Shown here: positions 1 to 8,246 of the stretch, one piece after another
Numbering within the stretch: the stretch's first letter is position 1
How the letters are laid out: each line of letters starts with the position of its first letter
NCBI GenBank assembly: GCA_965219015.1
Contig: CBDCNH010000005.1
Span: forward strand, 558,001-622,000
Reading direction: 5' to 3'
From: CBDCNH01 sp965219015
Lineage (GTDB): Bacteria > Pseudomonadota > Alphaproteobacteria > Rhodobacterales > Rhodobacteraceae
Length of the DNA stretch: 64,000 bases
The notes under the pieces: model-generated
What the model saw: only the letters and a program-made list of their open reading frames with translations
Databases searched by the model: none
Told to the model about the DNA's origin: nothing
Made by a program: the position numbers and the translations under genes

Positions 1-788
1 TCGACGGGCTCGACGCGCTCCTCGCCTGGTCGGGTGCAGTCCACGACGCGCGGGCGTCGTCGCAGGTGTCGCTCTTCGGCGAGGCGGGCGACGACCTCCC
101 CGAGCCGCGGCTCGGCGGCGGCGACGACTGGCCCGGCCCCGAGCGGCTCGGCGCCGAGCACCAGGCGATCGGGTTCTATCTCTCCGGCCATCCGCTCGAC
201 GCCTGCGCCGCGCCGCTCCGCCGCAAGGGCGTGCGGACGCTGGCCGAGGTCGCGGCGCTGGCGGAGGCGGGGCCGCTCGTGGCGAAGCTCGCGGGCTCGG
301 TCTCGGCGCGCCAGGAGCGCAAGTCCGCGCGCGGCAATCGCTTCGCGTTCGTGAGCCTGTCGGACCCGACGGGGCTCTACGAGGTCACGGTGTTCGCCGA
401 TGCCCTCGAGGCCGGGCGCGCGCTCCTCGAGCCCGGCCAGTCGGTCGTGCTCACCGTCGAGGCGACGCGCGAGGGCGACACGCTGAAGCTCCTTGCGCGC
501 GGCGTCGAGGCGGTGGACGACGTGGTGGCCGACGCGGGCGCGAACGGGCTCCGCATCCATGTCGCGGCGGAAAGCGCCATCGCCTCGGTCGCGGGGCTCT
601 TCGCGCGCCTCGCGGAAGCGCCGCCTCCTGCGCGCCGGGTGGCTGCGGGGCCGGTGGTGTTCTGCGTCTACGATGCCGCGACGGGCCGCGAGGTCGACGT
701 GCGGATCCCCGGCGAGCGCCCGCTCAGCCCGCAGATCCGCGCCGCCGTCCGCAGCCTCGGCGGCGTCGTCACCGTCGAGGAGATGTAG
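1..788 (+). CDS. dnaE: DNA polymerase III subunit alpha, C-terminal end (5' truncated by window)
   Basis: This is the C-terminal 261 residues of the replicative DNA polymerase catalytic subunit, read in the frame beginning at base 3. The fragment opens with DGLDALLAWSGAVHDAR and continues with QVSLFGEAGDDLPEPR and GFYLSGHPLD, which are typical of the alphaproteobacterial DnaE tail after the polymerase core. Residues about 93-166 of the fragment (GSVSARQERKSARGNRFAF onward) form the OB-fold that binds single-stranded template. The catalytic palm and PHP domains lie outside the window. The 3' end overlaps the convergent kinase gene by 20 bases. The assignment is secure from these motifs. Confidence 0.95.
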   Translation, partial: DGLDALLAWSGAVHDARASSQVSLFGEAGDDLPEPRLGGGDDWPGPERLGAEHQAIGFYLSGHPLDACAAPLRRKGVRTLAEVAALAEAGPLVAKLAGSVSARQERKSARGNRFAFVSLSDPTGLYEVTVFADALEAGRALLEPGQSVVLTVEATREGDTLKLLARGVEAVDDVVADAGANGLRIHVAAESAIASVAGLFARLAEAPPPARRVAAGPVVFCVYDAATGREVDVRIPGERPLSPQIRAAVRSLGGVVTVEEM

Positions 789-1698
789 CGCCGGCGAGGA
801 ACGCCTCCGGGCTCGCGTTCCCCTCCATCGGCCCGAGCCGCGTGACGGCATGGGCGCCGGCGGCGTTGGCGTCCCCCGTCGCGTCGCCGAGGCTGCGGCC
901 CTGAAGGAGGCGCACGAGGAACGTGGCGCAGAAGCAGTCGCCCGCGCCGGTGGGGTCCGTGACCGCGACCGGCAGGCCGGGGCGCGCCACGCTGCCGTCC
1001 CGGTCCATCGCGACCGCCCCCGCCGCGCCGCGCTTCAGCGCCACGGCGCGCGCGCCCGCGGCGACGAGCGGGCCCGCCCAGTCGGCGAACGCGGCACCGG
1101 GATAGAGGAGCGCCGCGTCGGCCTCGCTCGGGAGGACGAAGGCCGCGCGCGCGACGAGGCCCCTGAGCGCCGCGAGGTAGCCCGCATCGGCGCCGAGCTC
1201 GGGCCGCACGTTGGGGTCGACCGAGAGCGCCACGCCCGCGCCGTGGAGGCGCTCCGCCAGCGCCACGATCCGCGCCCGCATGGCGGGATCGCCGAGCGTC
1301 GAGCCGGAGACGTGGAACACCTCCGTCCTCGCCGCGAGGAAGCCAGCCGCGTCGTCCGGGAACCATGCCGCCGCGCCGAGCGCGAACACGAACGCGCGGC
1401 TCCCTGCGTCGTCGTAGGCGACGAACGCGGTGCCGGTCGGCCGGTCCGGCACCGTGGCGATGAGGTCCGGCGCCACGCCCGCGCCGAGGAGCCGGTCGCG
1501 CACCACGGCGCCGAAGGCATCCGCGCCGACGGCGCCCGCGAAGACCGTGCGCGCGCCCATCCGCGCGGCCTGGTCGATGAAGATGCCGGGCGCGCCGCTG
1601 GGGAAGGGCCCCGCGTAGCGGCCGGGCGTGCTGTGCCCCGCGGTCCCCTCGCGTACGAACTCGACGAGAAGCTCCCCCGCCGATCCGATCACCGGCAC
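769..1698 (-). CDS. PfkB-family sugar kinase (FrcK-like)
   Basis: Cytoplasmic ribokinase/PfkB-fold kinase of 309 residues that should phosphorylate a sugar or sugar phosphate. The C-terminal PfkB signature DPTGAGDCFCATF is at residues 248-260, with the catalytic base expected at D254. The N-terminal GELLVEF strand and SVDPNVRP also fit the fold. The GTG start at 1698 directly follows the stop of the upstream ABC ATPase gene, so it is the last gene of a transport operon. The layout matches the frcBCAK fructose operon described in Sinorhizobium, but the substrate cannot be read from sequence. A tagatose-6-phosphate or sulfofructose kinase role is also possible given the neighbouring aldolase. 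Confidence 0.85.
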   Translation of the reverse strand: MPVIGSAGELLVEFVREGTAGHSTPGRYAGPFPSGAPGIFIDQAARMGARTVFAGAVGADAFGAVVRDRLLGAGVAPDLIATVPDRPTGTAFVAYDDAGSRAFVFALGAAAWFPDDAAGFLAARTEVFHVSGSTLGDPAMRARIVALAERLHGAGVALSVDPNVRPELGADAGYLAALRGLVARAAFVLPSEADAALLYPGAAFADWAGPLVAAGARAVALKRGAAGAVAMDRDGSVARPGLPVAVTDPTGAGDCFCATFLVRLLQGRSLGDATGDANAAGAHAVTRLGPMEGNASPEAFLAGATSPRR

Positions 1699-2439
1699 TC
1701 AGCCGCCCACCATGAGCCGCACCACCTCGTCGTGCGAGGTCTCCGCGATCGCGCGCGAGCCCGCCTCGACGCCGCGGCGGAGCACGATGATGCGGTCCGA
1801 CACGGCGAAGATGTCCTGGAGGTTGTGCGAGATGAAGATCACGCCGCGCCCCTGCGCCTTCAGCTGGTGGATGAGCGCCACGACCTTGCGCTGCTCGGGC
1901 ACGCCGAGCGCCGCGGTGGGCTCGTCCATGATGAGGATGCGCGCGTCCCAGTAGACCGCGCGGCCGATGGCGACCGCCTGGCGCTGGCCGCCCGAGAAGT
2001 TCGACACCGGCGCGTCGAGCCGGCTCACGTGGAAGTCGAGCCGCGCCATCGTGTCGCGCGCGGCCTCCGCCATGCGCCGGCGGTCGAGCACCGGCAGGAA
2101 CCCCCAGGCGCGCCGCATCGGCTCGCGGCCGAGGAAGATGTTGGCGCCGATGGAGAGGTTGTCGGCGAGCGCGAGATCTTGGTAGATCGTCTCGATCCCC
2201 GCCGCGCGCGCCTCCTGCGGCGAGCCGAAGCTCACCTCGCGCCCCGCGAGCCGGATCGTCCCCGCGGTGGGCCGGAACACGCCCGAGATCGCCTTGATGA
2301 GCGTCGTCTTGCCCGCGCCGTTATCGCCCGCGACGGCGACGACCTCGCCCGGATGCACCGCCATCGAGAAGTCGCGCAGCGCCTCGACGGGGCCGAAGCT
2401 CTTGCCGAGATGCGCGACCTCGAGGAGCGGCTCACTCAA
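1699..2439 (-). CDS. frcA: Sugar ABC transporter ATP-binding protein (FrcA-like)
   Basis: Single-domain ABC ATPase of 246 residues that energises sugar uptake at the inner membrane. Walker A is GDNGAGKTT at residues 38-46, the signature motif is FSGGQ at 148-152, and Walker B is ILIMDEP at 168-174, followed by the switch histidine in FISHN. Most ribose-type importers use a double ABC protein of about 500 residues; a single-domain subunit is characteristic of the FrcA branch. The start overlaps the end of the permease gene by 8 bases, and the stop abuts the kinase start. Transporter function is secure; the gene symbol rests on operon layout and similarity only. Confidence 0.88.
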   Translation of the reverse strand: MSEPLLEVAHLGKSFGPVEALRDFSMAVHPGEVVAVAGDNGAGKTTLIKAISGVFRPTAGTIRLAGREVSFGSPQEARAAGIETIYQDLALADNLSIGANIFLGREPMRRAWGFLPVLDRRRMAEAARDTMARLDFHVSRLDAPVSNFSGGQRQAVAIGRAVYWDARILIMDEPTAALGVPEQRKVVALIHQLKAQGRGVIFISHNLQDIFAVSDRIIVLRRGVEAGSRAIAETSHDEVVRLMVGG

Positions 2440-3463
2440 CCTCGCGCCCTCCGGTGAAGCGGCGCTGCGCCTGGTCGATCAGCACCGAGATGATGATGAC
2501 GACGCCGACGGAGATGAACTGCCAGAACGGCGCCACGTTGACGAACACGAGCCCGTACTGGATCACCGCGATCACGAGCGCGCCCGCGACGGTGCCGAGG
2601 ATGGTGCCCGAGCCGCCGAAGAGGCTCGCGCCGCCGATCACCACCGCCGCCACGCAGTCGAGGAGCAAGGGCTCGCCCGCCTGCGCCGCCCCCGCGCTGA
2701 AGCGCGCGGCGTAGAGCACGCCCGCGAGCCCGGCGCAGAGGCTCGAGAGCACGTAGAGCCGCAGGATGTGGCTGCGGATGCCGATGCCCGCCCGCCGCGC
2801 CGCCTGCTCGCTGGCGCCGATGGCGTAGTTGTGCTGGCCGAACCGCGTCTGGCTGAGGAGGTAGTGCATCCCCACGACGAACACCGCCGCCACGATGACG
2901 ATCCAGGGCACGCCGCCGATCCGGCCGTTGCCGAGCGCCGCGAGGAAGCTGTTGGAGACCGGCACCGTGGTGCCGCCCGCGAGCAGGAACGCCACCCCGC
3001 GCGCCACGCCGAACATGCCGAGCGTGCCGATGAACGGCGGCACCCGGAGCCGCGACACCAGAAGCCCGTTGACGAGCCCCGGCAGCCCGGCGACCCCGAC
3101 CGCGACGAGGGTGCCCACGAGCACCGCGAGCGGCAGCGCCATGTGTGCTCCCGCCCAGCCGATCACATGCGCCGCGACGACCGCCGCGAGCCCCATGATG
3201 AAGCCGATCGACAGGTCGATGCCGCCCGAGATGATGACGAAGGTCTGCCCCGTCGCGAGGAGGAGCGGCGCCACCGCGAAGATCGCGACGGACTGGATGT
3301 TGTAGGGGTTGAGCGCGAAGGTCGCGCCGAAGTCGAGCCGCGACCAGACCTCGAAGCCCACGACGAGCGCCACGAGAAAGAGCCAGGCGCGCAGCTCGGC
3401 GATCCGCACGAGGATCGTGCGCGCGCCCGCCGCGTGGTCGGCCTGCGGCGCGACCGAGGTCAT
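2432..3463 (-). CDS. frcC: Sugar ABC transporter permease (FrcC-like)
   Basis: Polytopic inner-membrane permease of 343 residues from the ribose/xylose/fructose (CUT2) family. Many hydrophobic segments are visible from residue 28 (AWLFLVALVVGFEVW) to near the C-terminus, and the family motif GGIDLSIGF lies in the second to third membrane segment. It would pair with the ATPase encoded immediately downstream and the binding protein upstream. The charged C-terminal tail (QAQRRFTGGREVE) is cytoplasmic. Substrate class (monosaccharide) follows from the family; the exact sugar is not shown. Confidence 0.9.
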   Translation of the reverse strand: MTSVAPQADHAAGARTILVRIAELRAWLFLVALVVGFEVWSRLDFGATFALNPYNIQSVAIFAVAPLLLATGQTFVIISGGIDLSIGFIMGLAAVVAAHVIGWAGAHMALPLAVLVGTLVAVGVAGLPGLVNGLLVSRLRVPPFIGTLGMFGVARGVAFLLAGGTTVPVSNSFLAALGNGRIGGVPWIVIVAAVFVVGMHYLLSQTRFGQHNYAIGASEQAARRAGIGIRSHILRLYVLSSLCAGLAGVLYAARFSAGAAQAGEPLLLDCVAAVVIGGASLFGGSGTILGTVAGALVIAVIQYGLVFVNVAPFWQFISVGVVIIISVLIDQAQRRFTGGREVE

Positions 3464-3509
3464 GCGGCCCCTGCCCGCCGGACAGGGGCCTGCTGGAGAG
3501 GCTGCGGCA

Positions 3510-4499
3510 TCAGTTCGAGTAGATGTACTTCGCCACCTCGGGATCGGAGACGTTGGACTTGTCGATCTCGGTGAAGCCGGTGCCGATCGTCGTCGGGATC
3601 GAGTTGCCGGTGAGGTGCGCGTAGGCGGCCATCACGCCGAAGTAGCCGATCTCGGCGGGGTGCTGCGCGATGGCGAAGTCGACGAGCCCGGAGTTGATGT
3701 TGTCGACGATGGAGGTCGGCGCGTCGAAGGCCACGACCTTGATCTCGCCCGACTTCCCCGCCTGCTGCACGCCGTTGGCCGCGCCGAGCGCGGAGAAGAG
3801 GTTGGCGCCGAACACGCCCTTGAGGTCGGGGTTGCGCGCGAACACGGCCTGCAGCTGCGAGGCCGCCTTGTTGGCGTCGTCCTCGTTGAACTGCGTCTCG
3901 AGCACGGTGACGCCGGGGTAGTTCTGCTCGATCTCGGCCTTGAAGCCCTCCTCGCGCTGGTCCGTCGTGGAGATGCCGGGCTTCACGTTCGAGACGTAGA
4001 CCTTGCCCTCGCCGCCGATCGCCTCGCCCAAGGCATGCGCCGCCATCCGGCCGCCGAGGATGTTGTCCGACGCGATGTACGACAGCGGGAAATCGGCGTC
4101 GCCGGAGCCGGTCTGGTAGACGCCCGAGCCGATGAACGTGTCAACGGTGATGACCGGGATGCCCGCCTCGTCGGCCTTGCGGAGCGGCTCGACGAGCTGC
4201 GTCTTGTCGGTGGGCGCGATCAGGATCGCGTCGGGCTTCCGCGCGATCACCGCGTCGAGGACGGGCACCTGCGTCACCGGGTTGAAGTCGGGCGCGCCCT
4301 GGAACACGAGATCGGCGCCCACCGCGTCGGCGGCCGCCTGCGCGCCCTTCCGCATGGTGATGTAGAAGGCGTCGGTGGTCAGGCCCGGGATCAGCGCGAT
4401 GGTGAACTTCTTGCCGTCCTGCGCGGCGGCGGGGGCGAGCCCGAGGCCGAGGGCGAGCGTGGACGCGGCGGCGAGGCCGATGAGCGAGCGGCGGTACAT
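3510..4499 (-). CDS. frcB: Periplasmic sugar-binding protein of ABC transporter (FrcB-like)
   Basis: Type I periplasmic binding protein of 329 residues. The ATG at 4499 is chosen because it gives a clean Sec signal peptide (MYRRSLIGLAAASTLALGLG, cleavage near AAA-Q26) and has a strong ribosome site, GGGAGGA, just upstream; an earlier in-frame start would precede the signal. The mature part begins KKFTIALIPGLTTDAFYITM, typical of the ribose/fructose-binding group, with APTDK and FDAPTS hinge or ligand segments. As first gene of the leftward operon it is probably the most highly expressed. The ligand is inferred to be a monosaccharide. Confidence 0.9.
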   Translation of the reverse strand: MYRRSLIGLAAASTLALGLGLAPAAAQDGKKFTIALIPGLTTDAFYITMRKGAQAAADAVGADLVFQGAPDFNPVTQVPVLDAVIARKPDAILIAPTDKTQLVEPLRKADEAGIPVITVDTFIGSGVYQTGSGDADFPLSYIASDNILGGRMAAHALGEAIGGEGKVYVSNVKPGISTTDQREEGFKAEIEQNYPGVTVLETQFNEDDANKAASQLQAVFARNPDLKGVFGANLFSALGAANGVQQAGKSGEIKVVAFDAPTSIVDNINSGLVDFAIAQHPAEIGYFGVMAAYAHLTGNSIPTTIGTGFTEIDKSNVSDPEVAKYIYSN

Positions 4500-4621
4500 T
4501 GTGGGTCCTCCCTTGCGGACGCGCCCGGCCGCTGCGGGCCGGTGCCGGCGTCCCGGTTCGTTGTGCCGGGCAGTTACGCGCGCCGTCCTGTCCGTCGTCA
4601 AGGGGGTGCGGAGCCCCGGCC

Positions 4622-4631
4622 GGCAATTGCC
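4622..4631. promoter_or_regulatory. Palindrome in divergent sugar-gene promoter region
   Basis: The 181 bases between the binding-protein start (4499) and the aldolase start (4681) must hold both divergent promoters. A perfect 10-base palindrome, GGCAATTGCC, lies here, flanked by further dyad-like GGCC sequences (about 4618-4650). A LacI- or ROK-type repressor site is a reasonable guess, but no regulator is encoded nearby and no clear -35/-10 pair was identified. Confidence 0.3.
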
Positions 4632-4680
4632 AATGGCCCTGGCCGGGGCCTAGATGGCGCGCGCATCGGAGGGGAGCGGC

Positions 4681-5577
4681 ATGGGCATGACGACGGCGGA
4701 GCGGCGCGCGTACCGCCAGATCTGCGGCGAGGAGGGCGCGATCCTCGTCGTCGCCGCGGACCAGCGTGGCGGCATGCGCGAGGTGCTGGGCGCCACGCCC
4801 GAGGCGCGCGCGGCGATCGACGAGGCGGCGCTCGGCCGGGTCAAGATGGACATCGCGGCCTATCTCGCCGTCCACGCCGGAGCGATCCTGGTCGATCCGG
4901 TCTGCGCGCTGCCGGAGATGGTCGACCGCGACGTGCTGCCGCGCGCAACGGCGCTCGTGGTCGGGCTCGACGCCTCGGGCTACGACGTGACGGAGGCGGG
5001 CGGGCGACGCTCGCGGATGGTGCCGGGAATGACCGCGCGGCGGGTGCGCGCGCTCGGCGGGACGGCGGCGAAGATCATGGTCTACCTGCGCGGCGACTGC
5101 CCGGAGGCAGATGCGTACAACCTCGGCCTCCTGCGCGACGCCATCGCCGACTTCGCCGCCGAGGACGTGCTCCTCGTGACCGAGTTCCTGACCTACCGCC
5201 TGCCGGACGAAACGGCGGAGGCGTATCGCGCCGCCATGCCGGGGATGATCGTCGCGGGCTGCCGGACCTGCCTCCGGATGGGCGCGAAGGTGCTGAAGAT
5301 CGCCTATCCGGGCTCGCCCGAGGCCTGCGCCGAGGTCACGGCGGCGGCGGGCGAGGTGCCTTGGGCGCTGCTCTCGGCGGGGGTGGACCATGCCGCGTTC
5401 CTGCCGCAGGTCGAGATCGCGATGGCAGCGGGCGCGTCGGGGGTCATCGCCGGGCGGGCGCTCTGGAAGGACTGCATCGCGCTCGATCGTGCGGAGACGC
5501 GGGCGCGGCTGGAGGCGGTGGCGGTGCCGCGGCTGCGGGAGATCCGCTCGGTGATCGCGCGACATTTCCCGAAGTGA
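4681..5577 (+). CDS. Class I aldolase of the LacD/YihT family
   Basis: Cytoplasmic Schiff-base aldolase of about 298 residues. It resembles tagatose-1,6-bisphosphate aldolase (LacD) and 6-deoxy-6-sulfofructose-1-phosphate aldolase (YihT): VAADQRGGMR near the N-terminus, AILVDPVCALPE, AAKIMVYLRGD, KVLKIAYPG and GASGVIAGRALWKD. K206 in KVLKIAYPG is the expected Schiff-base lysine. The start at 4681 is preferred over 4654 because GGAGGGGAG sits just before it; 4687 is another option. The stop overlaps the GTG start of the downstream ROK fusion gene, so the two are translationally coupled. Cleavage of a ketose phosphate to triose units is the family reaction; the actual substrate is open. Confidence 0.8.
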   Translation: MGMTTAERRAYRQICGEEGAILVVAADQRGGMREVLGATPEARAAIDEAALGRVKMDIAAYLAVHAGAILVDPVCALPEMVDRDVLPRATALVVGLDASGYDVTEAGGRRSRMVPGMTARRVRALGGTAAKIMVYLRGDCPEADAYNLGLLRDAIADFAAEDVLLVTEFLTYRLPDETAEAYRAAMPGMIVAGCRTCLRMGAKVLKIAYPGSPEACAEVTAAAGEVPWALLSAGVDHAAFLPQVEIAMAAGASGVIAGRALWKDCIALDRAETRARLEAVAVPRLREIRSVIARHFPK

Positions 5578-6938
5578 GCCGCGAGGCCATCGGCGTCGAC
5601 ATCGGCGGCACGCATCTGCGCGCCGCGCGCGTGGCCCCGGATGGCCGCATCCTGGCGCGCGCGCTCCGTCCGAGCAGCGCCGACCCTGAGACCGTCCTGA
5701 CACAGGTGCTGGGGCTCGTCGGCGCGGTCGGCGGACCGCAGGTCGCGGCGATCGGCGTCGGCGTGCCGGGACAGGTCCGGCGCGGCCGGGTGCTCTCGGG
5801 CGGCTACGTGGACCTCTCGAGCGTCGATCTCGCAGGCGCGATCGGCGCCGCGACCGGGCTGCCGGTGACGCTCGACAACGACGGCAACATGGCGCTCGCC
5901 GGCGAGGCGGCATTCGGCGCGGCGCGCGGGCTCGGGAGCGCGGTGCTGCTGACCATCGGCACGGGGATCGGCGGCGGCATCCTCGATGGCGGTCGCGTGC
6001 TGCACGGTGCCGGCGTCGCGGGGCAGCTCGGCCATGTCGTCGTGGTGCCGGGCGGGCGCGCCTGCGTCTGCGGCCGGAGGGGGTGCGTCGAGACGGAAAG
6101 CTCGGGCACGGCTCTCGGACGGCATGTCGCGGAGGCAGGCCTTGGCATCGGAACCGGCGCCGAGGCGCTGCTTGCAGGAGGTGCGCGGGAGGCCGCGGTG
6201 CTCGAGGCCTGGGTGGCGCCGCTCCGCGCGGCCATCGAGACGCTGGCGGCGGCGCTGAACCCCGATGCGGTGATCCTCGGCGGCGGCCTGGGCGGCGCCG
6301 CGGTGAAGGCGTTGGCGCGACGGCCTTTCGCCGCGTCGTGGTTCGCGGCGTCCGTGGTCGCGGCGGCGCTCGGTGCCGATGCGGGGCTCGTGGGCGCTGC
6401 GGTCTCCGCGCTGCCGGCGCCGAAGCGCGCGATCCTCGTGAACGGCGTGCCCGCGAGCGGCAAGAGCACCGTCGCGCGCGCCCTCGGGCAGGCGCTCGGG
6501 GCGCCCGTGCTGGCGCTCGACACGGTGAAGGCGCCGTTCCTCGCCGCCCTCGGGCCCGCCGACCGCGCCTTCAACCGCCGTCTCGGGCTCGCGAGCTACG
6601 ACGCGATGTTCGCGCTCCTCGCCGAGGCGCCGGCGCGCAGCACGACGATCCTCGACGCCTGGTTCGGCTTTGCGGCGCCCGAGATCCTCGCGGATGGCCT
6701 TGCGCGGGCCGGGGTGACGGAGACCGTCGAGCTCTGGTGCGAGGCCGCGCCCGACGTCATCGGCGCACGCTACGGCGCCCGCAGCCGGCCCGAGGGCCAT
6801 CCGGGCGCCGAGTACGTGCCGGAGCTCGTCGCACTTGCGGCCCGGGCCGCGCCGACGGGTCAGGGTCGCTTGCGGCGCGTGGACACGACGCAGCCTCTGG
6901 ACGTTCAGGCCCTCGCGGGTTGGGTCGGGATCACGTGA
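5574..6938 (+). CDS. ROK-family sugar kinase fused to a P-loop kinase domain
   Basis: Two-domain protein of 454 residues with a GTG start at 5574 overlapping the aldolase stop (GTGA). Residues about 1-283 are a ROK sugar kinase: GVDIGGTHLRAARV phosphate loop, TIGTGIGGGI, and the zinc motif CVCGRRGCVETESSG. No N-terminal helix-turn-helix is present, so it is a kinase rather than a NagC-type repressor. From about residue 284 a second nucleotide-binding domain follows, beginning AILVNGVPASGKSTVARALG (Walker A) and resembling small P-loop kinases of the gluconokinase/phosphotransferase type. The end overlaps convergent purD by 8 bases. The ROK call is secure; the function of the C-terminal domain and the reason for the fusion are unknown. 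Confidence 0.85.
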   Translation: MSREAIGVDIGGTHLRAARVAPDGRILARALRPSSADPETVLTQVLGLVGAVGGPQVAAIGVGVPGQVRRGRVLSGGYVDLSSVDLAGAIGAATGLPVTLDNDGNMALAGEAAFGAARGLGSAVLLTIGTGIGGGILDGGRVLHGAGVAGQLGHVVVVPGGRACVCGRRGCVETESSGTALGRHVAEAGLGIGTGAEALLAGGAREAAVLEAWVAPLRAAIETLAAALNPDAVILGGGLGGAAVKALARRPFAASWFAASVVAAALGADAGLVGAAVSALPAPKRAILVNGVPASGKSTVARALGQALGAPVLALDTVKAPFLAALGPADRAFNRRLGLASYDAMFALLAEAPARSTTILDAWFGFAAPEILADGLARAGVTETVELWCEAAPDVIGARYGARSRPEGHPGAEYVPELVALAARAAPTGQGRLRRVDTTQPLDVQALAGWVGIT

Positions 6939-8181
6939 GCGCGCGCCAGCCGATGTCGCGGCGAAAGAAGCCGCCGTCCCAGTCGATGGCGTCCGCGAGC
7001 GCATAGGCGCGGTCGCGGGCCTCGGCGAGCGTGGCGCCGCGCGCGGTGGCGGTGAGCGCACGCCCCCCGGTCGCCACCGTGGCACCGTCGCGGCGGGCGG
7101 TGGCCGCGTGGAACGTCATGCGGAAGCTGTCCTCGGGGAGCGCGTCGAGGCCGCCGATGGCAGTGCCGGTGACGGGCGAGCCCGGATAGCCGTCGGCCGC
7201 CAGCACGACGCCGAGCGCGTGGTCGGGAGCGAAGGCGACCTCGTAGCCCGCGAGCCGGCGCTCGGCGCAGGCGATCATCAGGTCGAGGATCTGGCCGCCG
7301 AGGCGCAGCATCAGCACCTGTGCCTCGGGATCGCCGAAGCGGACGTTGAACTCGACGAGCGCGGGCTCGCCATCGTCGATCATCAGCCCGGCGTAGAGGA
7401 CGCCGCGGAACGGCGCGCCGCGGCGGGCCATCTCGGCGAGGACGGGGCGAACGATCCGGTCCATCGCGCGCTCGGCCACGGCGTCGGTCAGGACCGGCGC
7501 GGGGGAGTAGGCGCCCATGCCGCCGGTCATCGGGCCGGCGTCGCCGTCGAGCGCGCGCTTGTGGTCCTGCGCGGTGCCGACGGGAAGCGCCGTCTCGCCG
7601 TCCGAAAGGACGAAGAAGCTCGCCTCCTCGCCGTCGAGGAAGTCCTCGACGAGGATCTCGGGCGAGACGGCGAGGAGGGCCGCCACGGCGGCTCGGGCCT
7701 CGGCGCGGGTCTCGGCGACGATCACGCCCTTGCCGGCGGCGAGCCCGTCGGCCTTCACGACCGCGGGGAGCGGGCAGGCCGCGACATGCGCCTCCGCCGC
7801 CGCGGCGTCGGTGAAGCGGCGCGCGGCGGCGGTCGGCGCGCCCGCGGCGGCGCAGACCTCCTTGGCGAAGGCCTTCGACGCCTCGAGCCGGGCGGCCGCG
7901 GCGGACGGGCCGAACGCGCGGATGCCGGCGGCCTCGACCGCGTCGGCGATGCCCGCGGCGAGCGGCGCCTCGGGGCCGATCACCACGAGGCCGATGGCAT
8001 GGGTCTCGGCGAGCGCCAGCACGGCCTCGGCATCGAGGATGTCGATCGCGGCACATTCGGCGAGCCGCGCGATCCCGGCGTTGCCGGGCGCGACGATCAG
8101 CCGGTCGCATTTCGGGTTCTGCCGGACCGCCCAGGCGAGCGCGTGCTCGCGGGCGCCGCCGCCGAGGATGAGGATGTTCAT
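6931..8181 (-). CDS. purD: Phosphoribosylamine--glycine ligase
   Basis: ATP-grasp enzyme of 416 residues that joins glycine to phosphoribosylamine, the second step of de novo purine synthesis in the cytoplasm. The N-terminus MNILILGGGAREHALAWAV is diagnostic. Other family features are VVIGPEAPLAAGIADA, the ATP-grasp segment around PAVVKADGLAAGKGV, and FNVRFGDPEAQVLM near the metal site. Length matches the family. It is divergent from xseA, with a 65-base spacer that must contain both promoters. The purD/xseA pairing is familiar from Rhodobacter-type genomes. Confidence 0.96.
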   Translation of the reverse strand: MNILILGGGAREHALAWAVRQNPKCDRLIVAPGNAGIARLAECAAIDILDAEAVLALAETHAIGLVVIGPEAPLAAGIADAVEAAGIRAFGPSAAAARLEASKAFAKEVCAAAGAPTAAARRFTDAAAAEAHVAACPLPAVVKADGLAAGKGVIVAETRAEARAAVAALLAVSPEILVEDFLDGEEASFFVLSDGETALPVGTAQDHKRALDGDAGPMTGGMGAYSPAPVLTDAVAERAMDRIVRPVLAEMARRGAPFRGVLYAGLMIDDGEPALVEFNVRFGDPEAQVLMLRLGGQILDLMIACAERRLAGYEVAFAPDHALGVVLAADGYPGSPVTGTAIGGLDALPEDSFRMTFHAATARRDGATVATGGRALTATARGATLAEARDRAYALADAIDWDGGFFRRDIGWRALT

Positions 8182-8246
8182 GCGGCCCTGATAGCGCGCG
8201 GGGCGGGGCGATGTATATTGGTCCCGAGAGGCAAGGGGGAACGCCG

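Noticed and set aside
769..5577. Complete sulfoglycolytic (sulfoquinovose) pathway
   Set aside because: Only the kinase and aldolase types fit; sulfoquinovosidase, isomerase, sulfolactaldehyde reductase and a sulfonate exporter are missing.
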